DNA from: Kallipyga massiliensis ph2
GTDB lineage: Bacteria; Bacillota; Clostridia; Tissierellales; Peptoniphilaceae
Length of the DNA stretch: 64,000 bases
Direction of reading: 5' to 3'
Assembly (NCBI RefSeq): GCF_000311985.1
Contig: NZ_HE978585.1
Coordinates: 528,346-592,345, forward strand
Shown here: one piece after another, positions 1-8,283 of the stretch
Numbering within the stretch: position 1 is the stretch's first letter
Layout of the letters: each line of letters starts with the position of its first letter
Program-made: the position numbers and the translations under genes
Notes under the pieces: model-generated
What the model was told of the DNA's origin: nothing
The model's input: the letters and a program-made list of their open reading frames with translations, nothing else
Databases searched by the model: none

Positions 1-80
1 GTCTATTAAGCAAGCAGGACATGGTAGGGATTGTCCAGGGACTGGAAGACCAAGGGCTTGTTTTTATGGGAGTTGATACC

Positions 81-1280
81 TTAGGCCTTGAGCCCGTGCT
101 TGATTTCTTTCCAGTCCATGCTCTTGGAAAAGAGGGCATAGAGATTAACCGGTATCCAGGTCAGAAGGAAGAACCAGAAAAAGAGGATTCCCTTCCAGTA
201 GTCTCGCAGGCCTTTTTTACAGTAGATCGTGATGAAAAGAGCAAGGAGGGTGGGCGGAAGGACCATGAAGAGAAAGTTCATCAAGGTAAAGTGGAGGCGG
301 ATGCCCGTCGTGGTATTGACAAAACCAACCAAGATGAGGGTCAGGATGGGTAAAATCAAGCCGATGTTTCCCATATAGGTTCCGGTCATCATCATCAGGG
401 AATCAAAGGGGTTTTTCCCTTGATCCGTGAAAATGGATTTGATCGTTGACCGGCCCATTTTTTCAAAAACCTGTTTGGCCCCTTTGGCCCAGCGGGACCG
501 TTGGACAAGGGATTGGGACAGGGTGATCACCTGTTCGTCATAAAAAATAGCTTTTGGAGCATAGGCGATGTGGTTTCCGGAAAGGGAATTTTGGACGGTA
601 AATTCGATATCTTCAGTCAGGGTCGAGGTGTTCCAGCCTCCGGACTTATCCAGGAGGGCCTTGCTGACCATAAAGCCGGTTCCGGTGATGATGGCATTCA
701 TGCTCAAAACGGACCGTGAATGGTTATAAAAAAGATCCACAAGCAGCAAATAGATGGAGTGGGCACTGGAAACGCAGGTGGCGGAGGGGTTCTGCCCCTC
801 CCGGAAGCCCTGGCAAGCCTCAAAGCCGGCATCCAGAGCCCGGTTCATCTCGGCAAGAAAATTTGGATCGACGGTATTATCGGCATCGAAAAGAAGGTAG
901 GCTTCAAAGTCACGGTCATGGAGGTCGATGAAGGTCCGGTGGAGGACGTCGCCCTTGTTCCGAATATTCTCATTGTATTCAAGGACGGTGGCCCTTGTTT
1001 TTTTCGCCTCCTCAACGGTCCGGTCCGTGCAGTTATTAGCCAGGACAAAGACCTCATAGGCCTCATCCGGATAGTCAAGCTTGCCCAGGGATTCCACGCA
1101 TTGGCGGATGACCGCCTCCTCATTCCTAGCCGGGATAAGAATGGCAAATTTATGGAAGATCTTGGCTTCCGGGTAAGTTTTTCCTCGGCGGAAAAAATTT
1201 AAGCCGATGACAAAAAAATAGAGTCCATAGAAGTTGACAAGGACGAAGAGGATATAAAAAACAGCTTTAAAAACAGGCAT
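81..1280 (-). CDS. Membrane-bound family 2 glycosyltransferase
   Basis: A 399-aa processive-type GT2 enzyme. An N-terminal hydrophobic segment (about residues 8-30) precedes a GT-A domain. It has the nucleotide-binding IPARNEE stretch at 49-55, the metal-binding DADN at about 132-135, the catalytic-type EDIEF at about 223-227 and a Q-x-x-R-W motif (QRSRW, about 260-264), as in cellulose/hyaluronan synthase-like enzymes. Three or more hydrophobic helices follow (about 300-385), so it should act at the cytoplasmic membrane, adding nucleotide-sugar units to a surface glycan or lipid. The acceptor cannot be told from sequence. It stands alone, divergent from the YitT gene. The first 80 bases of the window hold no supportable gene. 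Confidence 0.85.
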   Translation of the reverse strand: MPVFKAVFYILFVLVNFYGLYFFVIGLNFFRRGKTYPEAKIFHKFAILIPARNEEAVIRQCVESLGKLDYPDEAYEVFVLANNCTDRTVEEAKKTRATVLEYNENIRNKGDVLHRTFIDLHDRDFEAYLLFDADNTVDPNFLAEMNRALDAGFEACQGFREGQNPSATCVSSAHSIYLLLVDLFYNHSRSVLSMNAIITGTGFMVSKALLDKSGGWNTSTLTEDIEFTVQNSLSGNHIAYAPKAIFYDEQVITLSQSLVQRSRWAKGAKQVFEKMGRSTIKSIFTDQGKNPFDSLMMMTGTYMGNIGLILPILTLILVGFVNTTTGIRLHFTLMNFLFMVLPPTLLALFITIYCKKGLRDYWKGILFFWFFLLTWIPVNLYALFSKSMDWKEIKHGLKA

Positions 1281-1461
1281 AATTTCTCCTTGGACCCGAT
1301 GGACTGGACTCCCAATGATTGCAGTATTTTTGTAGTATTAGTTTATTTGTTCGTCCTCCTTCTGTCAAATGTTATCTGCCGGTCTTTCTCTTCTGTTTTG
1401 AGGTACAATACAGGAGGTAGAAAAATAATAAACACTCATCTTCAGGAGGGAGGAAAACGAT

Positions 1462-2367
1462 TTGAAACCGAAATCATGGAAGGTCCCCACCGGGAGGTCG
1501 AATCGGATGCTGGACCTGGCCGGCAACATTCTCTATCTTAGCGTGGCCACCTTTATCATCGCTACTGCCATTTTCTTTTTTCTTATGCCCAGCAAAGCTT
1601 CTGTATCCAGCATCACGGGCCTGTCTATTGTCTTGACCCACTTTATTCCCCTGTCGGTCGCCCAAATTACCATGGTCATGAATGTGGGGCTACTGATCAT
1701 TGGCTTTATCCTTTTTGGCCGGGAGTTCGGCGGAAAAACGGTCTACACCTCGATCCTCCTCCCCTTGCTCCTCCGCCTTTATGAGGTCCTCCTTCCCAAC
1801 AATGGGTCTCTGACCGGCGATGCCACTTTGGATGTGGCCTGCTACATCTTTGTGGTCTCCATTGGCCTCTCCATGCTCTTCAATGACAACGCCTCATCCG
1901 GCGGCCTGGATATCGTGGCTAAGATCCTCCAGCGCTTCCTCCATATGGAGATCGGCCAGGCCCTCTCCCTGGCCGGCATTGCCATCGCTCTCTCCTCGGC
2001 CCTGGTCTATGACACGAAGACCGTGGCTCTTTCCCTCCTGGGGACCTATCTCAACGGGATCGTCCTCGACCACTATATCTTCGGCCAGACGGGGAAGAAG
2101 CGGGTCTGCATCATGACCTCCCGGGAGGAGGTGGTCCGTCAGTTCATTCTCCAGGAACTCCGGAGTGGGGCTACGATTTATGAGGCGATCGGCGGCTTTG
2201 ACCTCCAGCCCCGCCGAGAGATTATTACTATTGTGAACAAGCAGGAATACCAGCAGCTCATGACTTTTTTGGAAAAAACGGATCCCCAGGCCTTTGTCAC
2301 CATTTACAACGTGACCGAAGTCCGCTATATCCCCAAGCCGGTTTTGGGCCATGAGGCTGAGCGATGA
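1462..2367 (+). CDS. YitT family membrane protein (DUF161 + DUF2179)
   Basis: A 301-aa protein. An N-terminal part with about five hydrophobic helices (roughly residues 20-190, YitT/DUF161) is followed by a soluble C-terminal domain (about 200-295) of DUF2179 type, containing REIITIV and a final region rich in V/Y. The start is TTG at 1462, preceded by GGAGGGAGG at 1445-1453. The family is widespread in Firmicutes and its substrate is unsettled. The thioesterase gene follows with an overlap or a very short gap, so the two are probably cotranscribed. Confidence 0.85.
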   Translation: MKPKSWKVPTGRSNRMLDLAGNILYLSVATFIIATAIFFFLMPSKASVSSITGLSIVLTHFIPLSVAQITMVMNVGLLIIGFILFGREFGGKTVYTSILLPLLLRLYEVLLPNNGSLTGDATLDVACYIFVVSIGLSMLFNDNASSGGLDIVAKILQRFLHMEIGQALSLAGIAIALSSALVYDTKTVALSLLGTYLNGIVLDHYIFGQTGKKRVCIMTSREEVVRQFILQELRSGATIYEAIGGFDLQPRREIITIVNKQEYQQLMTFLEKTDPQAFVTIYNVTEVRYIPKPVLGHEAER

Positions 2368-2390
2368 AAAAACAAAAAAAGGAGAAAAAA

Positions 2391-2867
2391 ATGAATAAAA
2401 AGATTTCTATTCAAGACACTTACGGGGAAAGATTCCAGCATTGCTGGGGTTGCGGGCCCAAGAATGAGGGTGGGCTCCACCTCCAATCCTATCCCGGCGA
2501 GGATGGGGAGACCTGCGTTTGCCAAGTCACGCCGGATGACCAGTTTACCGGCGGCGTCCCGGCCAACCTCTTTGGCGGCATGATCGCCATGATCTTCGAT
2601 TGCCATGGGACCGCCTCAGCCGCCTGGTTTGCCCACAAGAACAAGGGCCTGGACCTGACTCCGGACACGGTCATTGGCCGCTTTATCACGGCCCACCTGG
2701 AGGTCGATTTCCTCCGCCCGGTGCCCATGAATGAGCCGGTCACCGTGACCAGCCGCCTGGAAGAGCTCACCGACCGCAAGGCCGTCATCATCATGGAGAT
2801 GGAAGCCGCCGGCCAGCCTCGCGCCAAGGCCAAGATGGTGGCTGTGGACGTGAAGAAGGACATGTAA
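2391..2867 (+). CDS. PaaI-like hotdog-fold thioesterase
   Basis: 158 aa from the ATG at 2391, chosen because AAAGGAG lies at 2378-2384. An upstream in-frame ATG at 2364 overlaps the YitT stop and has no such site. The sequence fits a single hotdog domain: CWGCGPKNEGGLHL near the N terminus, a GGMIAMIFDCHGT helix that in the family carries the active-site acid, and the LEVDFLRPVP strand typical of PaaI/4HBT acyl-CoA thioesterases. It probably hydrolyses an acyl-CoA in the cytoplasm; the acyl group is unknown. Confidence 0.8.
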   Translation: MNKKISIQDTYGERFQHCWGCGPKNEGGLHLQSYPGEDGETCVCQVTPDDQFTGGVPANLFGGMIAMIFDCHGTASAAWFAHKNKGLDLTPDTVIGRFITAHLEVDFLRPVPMNEPVTVTSRLEELTDRKAVIIMEMEAAGQPRAKAKMVAVDVKKDM

Positions 2868-2869
2868 AA

Positions 2870-3676
2870 TCAGGAGGGGGTCCGAGCCTGAGGAGGGATC
2901 AAGGGGATGAAAATCGTCTCAATCAGATCATCGATCCGCTCATAATCCGGACTCAGGCCCCCTCCTTCAAAAGTGGCGAAGAGCCGGTAGCCCAGTCGAA
3001 ATCCGTTCCGCTCATAGGCACGGATTTTTTTGACCGCATTCACCATATAATTGCTGTCGCCGATCAAACCGAAATGCTCCCAATAGATTTCCTTTTCCGT
3101 GCTTGGATCAAAGAAAGTAAAATCCGGATAAACCGTGGCCCCGTCCTCCATGAGGAGTGGGGCCTCATATTTATAAGTCACCCCGGCTTTTTCCAAGGCA
3201 TCCGCAATAATCTTCTCCGTCTTTGACCGGACCCGCTCATGGTTGTTCGTATAAATCAGGGGGTCATCTTGGCGGAATGACCGCCCCTGATAACTCCTGT
3301 TTTTCCACTCCGCCAGCTTCTCCTGCAAGGTCGGTTGGACAGGGGTGATGAGCCCCCTCCTCTTCGGACAGAGGCCCAGAAGCAGGTCATCGATGGCCCG
3401 GTCAATCTCTTCGATTCGCATTTCTTTCCCCTTGATCGAAGAGAGGAGGGCCCCGACCGACCGGTTGTAAGACTGCTGGGCCAGCTGGCGGGCAAGGGCT
3501 ATGTCGCTCACGGGAATATATCGGCGGGTAGCTTTCCCCTCAACATATCTCTGATGATAGAACTGAGTCCTATGTTTTTCGCACTTGATATACAAGCTCC
3601 CGTCGATAGCCTCCACTTGGATCTTCTCTAGATTGTCATTTAAAAGCTGAATTTTTTCTTTTACTATGTTTTTCAC
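2870..3676 (-). CDS. PD-(D/E)XK-like nuclease-fold protein, paralogue 1
   Basis: 268 aa from a GTG at 3676, chosen because AAAGGAG sits 5 nt upstream and because the paralogue at 28909-29721 is almost the same length (270 aa). The frame is open to 3730. The N-terminal half is basic and partly helical. The C-terminal half carries RSKTEK (about 150-155), a YKYEAPL strand, YPDFTF (about 183-188) and EIYWEHFG (about 196-203). This E...D...E-x-x-W-E-H layout resembles Vsr-like/PD-(D/E)XK nuclease domains found attached to helicases. Catalysis is inferred, since no classical ExK is present. A 44-bp tandem hairpin array begins about 110 bp upstream. Confidence 0.7.
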   Translation of the reverse strand: MKNIVKEKIQLLNDNLEKIQVEAIDGSLYIKCEKHRTQFYHQRYVEGKATRRYIPVSDIALARQLAQQSYNRSVGALLSSIKGKEMRIEEIDRAIDDLLLGLCPKRRGLITPVQPTLQEKLAEWKNRSYQGRSFRQDDPLIYTNNHERVRSKTEKIIADALEKAGVTYKYEAPLLMEDGATVYPDFTFFDPSTEKEIYWEHFGLIGDSNYMVNAVKKIRAYERNGFRLGYRLFATFEGGGLSPDYERIDDLIETIFIPLIPPQARTPS

Positions 3677-3784
3677 AACTTCTCCTTTATTTCTATCTGC
3701 CTCCGCCATATGCTTATTATTCTTACACATGAAATGTGTTGGCAGAGTCTTAAAAATGAGGAGAAAAATCCCGCCGGTGGGTCA

Positions 3785-4150
3785 AGTTGCCCCCTTATTT
3801 GGCAGAATCGGGGAGAAGGGGGCGGAGCGGAGCCCCCTCAAATGGCGGATTCAGGCGACAGGGGGGCCATGCGGAGCCCCCTCATATGGTGAAATCGGGG
3901 AACAGGGAGGCTTCCATGAGCCTCCTCATTTGGCGGAATTGGGGGAAAGGGGGCCAAGCAGAGCCCCCTCATGTGGCAAAATCGGAGGACAGGGGGGCTT
4001 TCATGAGCCTCCTCATCTGGAGAAGTCGGGGGACAGGGGGGCTGCCATGAGCCCCCTCATTCGGCGAAACCAGGAGAAAGGGGGGCTTCCATGGGCCTCC
4101 TCATCTGGAGAAGTCGGGGGACAGGGGGGCTTCCATAAGCCCCGGGGACC
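3785..4150. repeat. 44-bp tandem hairpin array, about 8 copies
   Basis: The anchor CCTCA recurs at 3836, 3880, 3924, 3967, 4011, 4055 and 4099, with a degenerate copy near 4143, giving steps of 44 bp (one of 43). Each unit holds a short inverted repeat of the form GGGGGGCT-N6-AGCCCCCT, then a variable TTTGGCGGAAT-like linker. The unit is not a multiple of three and frames through it differ from copy to copy, so reading frames here are not taken as genes. This array fills most of the 3677-4352 gap between the PD-(D/E)XK-like gene and the lipoprotein gene. Confidence 0.85.
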
Positions 4151-4352
4151 CACCAGGCGGGCCAAAAAACACATGGCCCCCAAAACCGGATGGGGAGATC
4201 CGGTCTTTGGGAGCCATGCATGAGCCGAAAGGCTTTTCTTCAACTTTTATTTCACAGAGATGCGGTAAATTTCTTCGAGCGAGATGGGGATGGAGCTTTC
4301 AGGTTGGGTGTTTTTGATTTCTCTGCCAAAATAGACTTCAACCGATTTTCCT

Positions 4353-4781
4353 TCAAGGGTTTGTCTGCCCGACCCATTTTGGGATTTGGTCGCTTTCTTC
4401 TTTGAGCTTGATATCCCGGAACAGGGTCCAGCCATTATCGGTCCGGACATTGAGATAGCCCTTTTCCCACCTTTGGTAGGCATAGCCCTTGCCGAAGTTG
4501 GATTCATCATCATTGGCCGGCGTCTTGCTTCTATCCACCGTGCTTTTGATTTCCCCATCGGGCGTGCCGCAGGTGACCATAGCGTTTTTATAGCCCGTGT
4601 CCGCATAAACCACGCCGTCGACCTTGACCATGGGGCGGGCGTCTGCCTCAGCTTCTACTGCACCGGATTCCACCGCCTCACTTTGCGTTTCCGAGCTTTG
4701 GCTTTCAGGGGCATTCGGCCCGCCACAGGCGGAAAGGACCACCATCATGAAAGCCAGCAAAAAGACAATATTTTTCCTCAT
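4353..4781 (-). CDS. Small lipoprotein, possibly truncated at its C terminus
   Basis: 142 aa. The N terminus has a positive charge, a hydrophobic core and a lipobox ending LSAC at about residues 16-19, followed by a Ser/Glu-rich linker. The rest holds a MVKVDGVVYADTGY start, a CGTPDGEI segment and a SNFGKGYAYQ segment, a pattern I recall from many Firmicute lipoproteins of unknown function. It should be anchored to the outer face of the membrane. The last residues (KWVGQTNP) look unlike the domain, and the adjacent frame continues with protein-like sequence to 4247 (see findings). It lies 9 bp downstream of the hemolysin III gene on the same strand. Confidence 0.75.
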   Translation of the reverse strand: MRKNIVFLLAFMMVVLSACGGPNAPESQSSETQSEAVESGAVEAEADARPMVKVDGVVYADTGYKNAMVTCGTPDGEIKSTVDRSKTPANDDESNFGKGYAYQRWEKGYLNVRTDNGWTLFRDIKLKEESDQIPKWVGQTNP

Positions 4782-4790
4782 AGAATCCTC

Positions 4791-5468
4791 CTAAGACAGG
4801 TAAAGGTAGAAGCCAAAGAATTGGGTGACGGCAGCGGCCAGGACGAAGAGGTGCCAGATGACGTGGTGCCACTTCCACTCGGTCTTCCGGTAGAAGTAGG
4901 TGCCGACGGTGTAGAGGATGCCGCCCAGGGCGATGAGGAAGAAGAATTTCCAGAGCCCGTATTGGATGATGGGCTTGAGGAAGAGGAGACCCAACCAGCC
5001 CATGGCAATATAAAGGAAGACCGTGACCCGAATCCACTTGTCGTAGTTCTTGTAGGTGATGATTTTGAAGAGGGTTCCGGCGATGGCGATGGTCCAGATG
5101 AGGGCCATGAAGAGGATCCGGGGGAGGCCTTCGGTCAGGAAGAAGATGGGGGGCGTGAAGGACCCGGCGATGAAGAGGTAGATGGCCGTGTGGTCAAAGA
5201 TCCGGAGGATGGCTTTGGCCTTGGGGGGCTGGACCGCATGGTAGACGGTGGAGCAGAGGAAGAGCCAGATGAAGCAGCCGCCATAGATGGCATAAGCAAC
5301 GATGCCGGGGATGGACTGGCGGCGGACCTGGGTTAAGATAAGGATGACGAGGAAGAGGATGCCCAGGGGGACACCGATGCCGTGGGTGACGGAATTGAGG
5401 ATTTCCAGTTTGAGTCGCATTTTTCGTTGAGCTTCTTGGACGGGGTCTTGTCGTTGGGCTTGGTCCAT
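4791..5468 (-). CDS. Hemolysin III / PAQR family membrane protein
   Basis: 225 aa with seven predicted hydrophobic helices. PAQR landmarks are visible: THGIGVPLG near the N terminus, STVYHAV in the middle, DHTAIYLFIAGSFTP, and a closing WHHVIWHLFVLAAA. The His and Asp residues match the metal-site positions of adiponectin-receptor-like proteins. In bacteria the family is annotated as hemolysin III (YqfA), but haemolysis is not demonstrated for most members; a membrane lipid amidase-like role is an inference. Probably one transcript with the lipoprotein gene. Confidence 0.88.
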   Translation of the reverse strand: MDQAQRQDPVQEAQRKMRLKLEILNSVTHGIGVPLGILFLVILILTQVRRQSIPGIVAYAIYGGCFIWLFLCSTVYHAVQPPKAKAILRIFDHTAIYLFIAGSFTPPIFFLTEGLPRILFMALIWTIAIAGTLFKIITYKNYDKWIRVTVFLYIAMGWLGLLFLKPIIQYGLWKFFFLIALGGILYTVGTYFYRKTEWKWHHVIWHLFVLAAAVTQFFGFYLYLS

Positions 5469-5649
5469 GGGGGCCTCCTTTCTCCTTTGGTGGAATCATT
5501 TTTTTCATTATAACGCAAAAGAGAAGGGGAGCTGGTGGAGGAAAAAAGGAGGAGGACAATAATTTTTCTTCCGGATGGATAAAATCGGGTATGATAAATA
5601 TGATACAAGCAGAACTTTGCCAAACTGTTTCTTAAAAGGAGGATATGCG

Positions 5650-7290
5650 ATGTCAACGATTCTTGGTTTTAACCGGTCCCAGATTAATGCGGACAACAAG
5701 GATATTTCCAGACTCCGGTCCCTGGTCATGACCCCATTCTATGGGAACAATGTCATTGAAGTGAATGATATTCAGACGGCCTACGACCTGGCCGTCAAGT
5801 CCCCGGGGACCATTGTCACGGATTTGCCCATCTATAAACCTGAGGTGATGGGCCTGCGGAAGGACTCCAAGGTCCTGCTCTTCAACGACGGCTCAGTCAC
5901 CGGGAGAGCGGCAGCCGCCCGCCGGATCCAGGGCTTCAAGGGCGTGGATGAAGACGACCTCAACAAGAAGGTCATGGACGCCATCTACGATTCCCGCTGG
6001 GGGACCCTCTACCATGCCCAGACCGTCATTGGTTTGGATGAGGACTTCATGGTCCGGGCCCACCTCCTCCTTCCTGAAGGCGAGGAAAACCTCCTCTATA
6101 ACTGGATGCTGAACTTCCAGCCCCTGACTACCAAGTATGCCGAGATGTATAAGGAATCCAAGAAGATCGAAGAGACCGATATTTTCGTTTTCTCCGACCC
6201 CCAATGGTCCCACCCCGACCATCCCATGGGCCTGACCTACTTCGACAGCGAACATAACTGCGCCGCCCTCCTGGGCATGAAGTACTTCGGCGAGCACAAG
6301 AAGGGGACCCTGACCCTGGCCTGGTCCATCGCCAACCGCAACGGCTATGCCTCCTGCCACGGCGGGGCCAAGACTATCCTCCACGAAGGGGACGACCCCT
6401 ACACCATGGCCGTCTTCGGCCTATCCGGTTCCGGGAAATCCACCATCACCCATGCCAAGCATGGCGATAAGTATGAGATCAAGATCCTCCACGACGACGC
6501 CTTTGTCATCAACGTGGCGGAAAAATACGGGATTGCCATGGAGCCCACCTACTTCGACAAGACCCAGGACTATCCTACTGACTCCCCGGACAACACCTAC
6601 CTCTTGAGCCTCCAGAACTGCGGAGCCACAGTGGATGATGAGGGCAAGATCGTCCCCATCACCCAGGATATCCGCAACGGCAACGGCCGGGCCATCAAAT
6701 CCAAACTCTGGTCCCCCAACCGGGTCGACCGCCTGTCCGACCCCATCGACGCCATCTTCTGGATCATGAAGGATCCCACCCTGCCCCCCCTCCTCCGGGT
6801 CAACTCCAAGGTCATGGGCACCCTCATGGGGGCCACCCTCTCCACCAAGAGAACCTCCGCAGAGCGCCTGGCCAAGGGCGTGGACCCCACCGCTCTGGTC
6901 ATCGAGCCCTATGCCAACCCCTTCCGGACCTACCCCTTGGCCAATGACTACCGGAAGTTCCTGGAGCTCATCGAAAACGACACCGCCTGCTACATCCTCA
7001 ACACCGGCTTCTACATGGATAAGAAGATCCCCAAGGAAGTCACCCTGGGCGTCATCGAAAACCTGGTCGAGAAGAAGGATCAGTGGAAGCCCTGGCTGGG
7101 TCTGGAAGAATTCGACTATATGCCGGTGGAAGGCTTCGAACCGGACAAGCAGGAGGAAGGCTACAAGGACAAGGCCACCCACTCCTTCGAAGTCAAACTC
7201 GACTACATCGAGAACCTGGACGACTTCAACCAGCTTCCCGACGAAGCGGCCCAGGCCCTTCGGAAGGTCATTGAAACCTTGAAAAAATAA
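5650..7290 (+). CDS. pckA: Phosphoenolpyruvate carboxykinase (ATP)
   Basis: 546 aa from ATG 5650, with AAAGGAGGATATGCG directly upstream; an in-frame upstream start at 5575 lacks a ribosome site. Converts oxaloacetate and ATP to PEP, ADP and CO2, or the reverse in fermenting anaerobes. Motifs: RWGTLYHAQ and WSHPDHP in the N-terminal lobe, NRNGYASCHGGAK, the kinase P-loop GLSGSGKST at about 257-265, the metal-binding HDDAF at about 281-285, and KRTSAERLAKGVDP towards the end. Length is close to the usual 525-540 aa. Monocistronic, closed by a strong terminator. Confidence 0.95.
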   Translation: MSTILGFNRSQINADNKDISRLRSLVMTPFYGNNVIEVNDIQTAYDLAVKSPGTIVTDLPIYKPEVMGLRKDSKVLLFNDGSVTGRAAAARRIQGFKGVDEDDLNKKVMDAIYDSRWGTLYHAQTVIGLDEDFMVRAHLLLPEGEENLLYNWMLNFQPLTTKYAEMYKESKKIEETDIFVFSDPQWSHPDHPMGLTYFDSEHNCAALLGMKYFGEHKKGTLTLAWSIANRNGYASCHGGAKTILHEGDDPYTMAVFGLSGSGKSTITHAKHGDKYEIKILHDDAFVINVAEKYGIAMEPTYFDKTQDYPTDSPDNTYLLSLQNCGATVDDEGKIVPITQDIRNGNGRAIKSKLWSPNRVDRLSDPIDAIFWIMKDPTLPPLLRVNSKVMGTLMGATLSTKRTSAERLAKGVDPTALVIEPYANPFRTYPLANDYRKFLELIENDTACYILNTGFYMDKKIPKEVTLGVIENLVEKKDQWKPWLGLEEFDYMPVEGFEPDKQEEGYKDKATHSFEVKLDYIENLDDFNQLPDEAAQALRKVIETLKK

Positions 7291-7305
7291 TCCATCATTT
7301 GGAAT

Positions 7306-7347
7306 AGAAAAACCCCGACCGGGCAAGGGCCCGGTTGGGGTTTTCTT
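7306..7347 (+). terminator. Rho-independent terminator after pckA
   Basis: AAAACCCCGACCGGG and CCCGGTTGGGGTTTT form a GC-rich stem with a short loop, followed by TTTTCTTTG. It sits 16 bp after the pckA stop. The A-rich left side could also serve the convergent ArsR gene. Confidence 0.9.
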
Positions 7348-7369
7348 TGTTTGGATAGGCTCAAAAAGG

Positions 7370-7693
7370 CTAGTTTTCTTGGCTGTGGTCCTCACAGAGG
7401 TGGTCTCGGGAGATCCGAATGATGTCGCGGACATGGTCATCCGACATCCGGTAGTAGATAAATTTCCCATCCCGGCGGGACCGGACCAGGTCCTTATCCC
7501 GTAGGATTTTCAATTGGTGGGAAATGGCGGAAACCGTCAGGCCCAGCCGCTCCGAAAGCTCGCTCACATTCTTTTCCTCTTCGCCCAGTTCATGGAGGAT
7601 CCGGAGGCGGGTAGGATCGCCCAGGACAAAGAAGAAGCGGGCCAGGTTTTCGTTGATTTCCATCTCTCGTTTGTCCACACGTAGATTTGACAT
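7370..7693 (-). CDS. ArsR/SmtB family metal-responsive repressor
   Basis: 107 aa, the usual size. A winged helix covers about residues 15-90: FFFVLGDPTRLRIL, then the recognition-helix region SELSERLGLTVSAISHQLK. The C-terminal helix carries D-x-H-x10-H-x2-E (from SDDH to HLCE), the exact spacing of the alpha-5 Zn/Co/Cd site of SmtB and CzrA. It probably derepresses in response to Zn(II), Co(II) or Cd(II). No efflux pump is adjacent, so its targets are either itself or distant genes. It is convergent with pckA. Confidence 0.88.
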   Translation of the reverse strand: MSNLRVDKREMEINENLARFFFVLGDPTRLRILHELGEEEKNVSELSERLGLTVSAISHQLKILRDKDLVRSRRDGKFIYYRMSDDHVRDIIRISRDHLCEDHSQEN

Positions 7694-7719
7694 TTACAAC
7701 CCCTATTCATTAGCTTAGT

Positions 7720-7739
7720 ATGGTAGTACTTTCTACTAT
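7720..7739. promoter_or_regulatory. Candidate ArsR operator
   Basis: Imperfect inverted repeat ATGGTAG-N6-CTACTAT (one mismatch), about 27 bp upstream of the arsR-like start. Position and symmetry suit autoregulation; no experimental support. Confidence 0.45.
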
Positions 7740-7836
7740 TATCTTACCATTGAATGGAAAGAATCTGCCTGTTTTTTAAAGGAGGGTCTCCTCGGCTGAA
7801 AAATCCAGGAGGGCCCGAAGAGGAAGGAGAGGAAAG

Positions 7837-8283
7837 ATGAGAGCACTCGTCCAATGTGTCAGCCAGGCCTCCGTAGAGGTCGAGGGAAAAACCATCGGAG
7901 AAATCGGAAAGGGCTACCTGGTCTTTTTGGGGGTGGGTCCGGAGGACGGCCCCGAAGAGGTGGAGAAGCTTTGGAATAAGATCTACCGCCTCCGGGTCTT
8001 TATGGACGACCAGGGCAAGACCAACTGGAATTTGGAAAAAGTAGGAGGCTCCTGCCTGATCGTCTCCCAGTTCACCCTATATGGTGATTTCCGAAAAGGA
8101 AACCGCCCCTCCTTTACCAAGGCCGCTCCTCCCGCCCTGGGCGAAAAGCTCTATCTGGATTTCGTTGCCCGGGCCAAGCAGGACCTGGACCGGGTGGAAT
8201 CCGGCGAATTCGGCGCTGACATGAAGGTCCACCTGGTCAACGACGGCCCCTTCACCATCTGGCTGGATACCGCCGAACTCTAG
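7837..8283 (+). CDS. dtd: D-aminoacyl-tRNA deacylase
   Basis: 148 aa, full length. Hydrolyses D-aminoacyl-tRNA (and glycyl-tRNA-Ala) in the cytoplasm, preventing D-amino acids entering protein. Both family signatures are present: SQFT at residues 77-80 and the GP-cisPro-type NDGPFT at 135-140. The N terminus MRALVQCVSQASVEV is typical. A purine-rich GAGGAAGGAGAGGAAAG precedes the ATG. Its stop overlaps by 4 bp the stop of the convergent nitroreductase gene. Confidence 0.95.
   Translation: MRALVQCVSQASVEVEGKTIGEIGKGYLVFLGVGPEDGPEEVEKLWNKIYRLRVFMDDQGKTNWNLEKVGGSCLIVSQFTLYGDFRKGNRPSFTKAAPPALGEKLYLDFVARAKQDLDRVESGEFGADMKVHLVNDGPFTIWLDTAEL

Noticed and set aside
3666-4223. 185-aa frame through the 44-bp array
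   Set aside because: The repeat is not a multiple of three and the translation is low-complexity with no matching codon pattern.
4386-5336. 316-aa frame on the + strand opposite the lipoprotein and hemolysin III genes
   Set aside because: Asp/Glu/Gly-rich shadow of two genes with clear motifs on the minus strand.
6421-7470. 349-aa frame antisense to pckA
   Set aside because: Composition-driven; pckA is unambiguous on the + strand.
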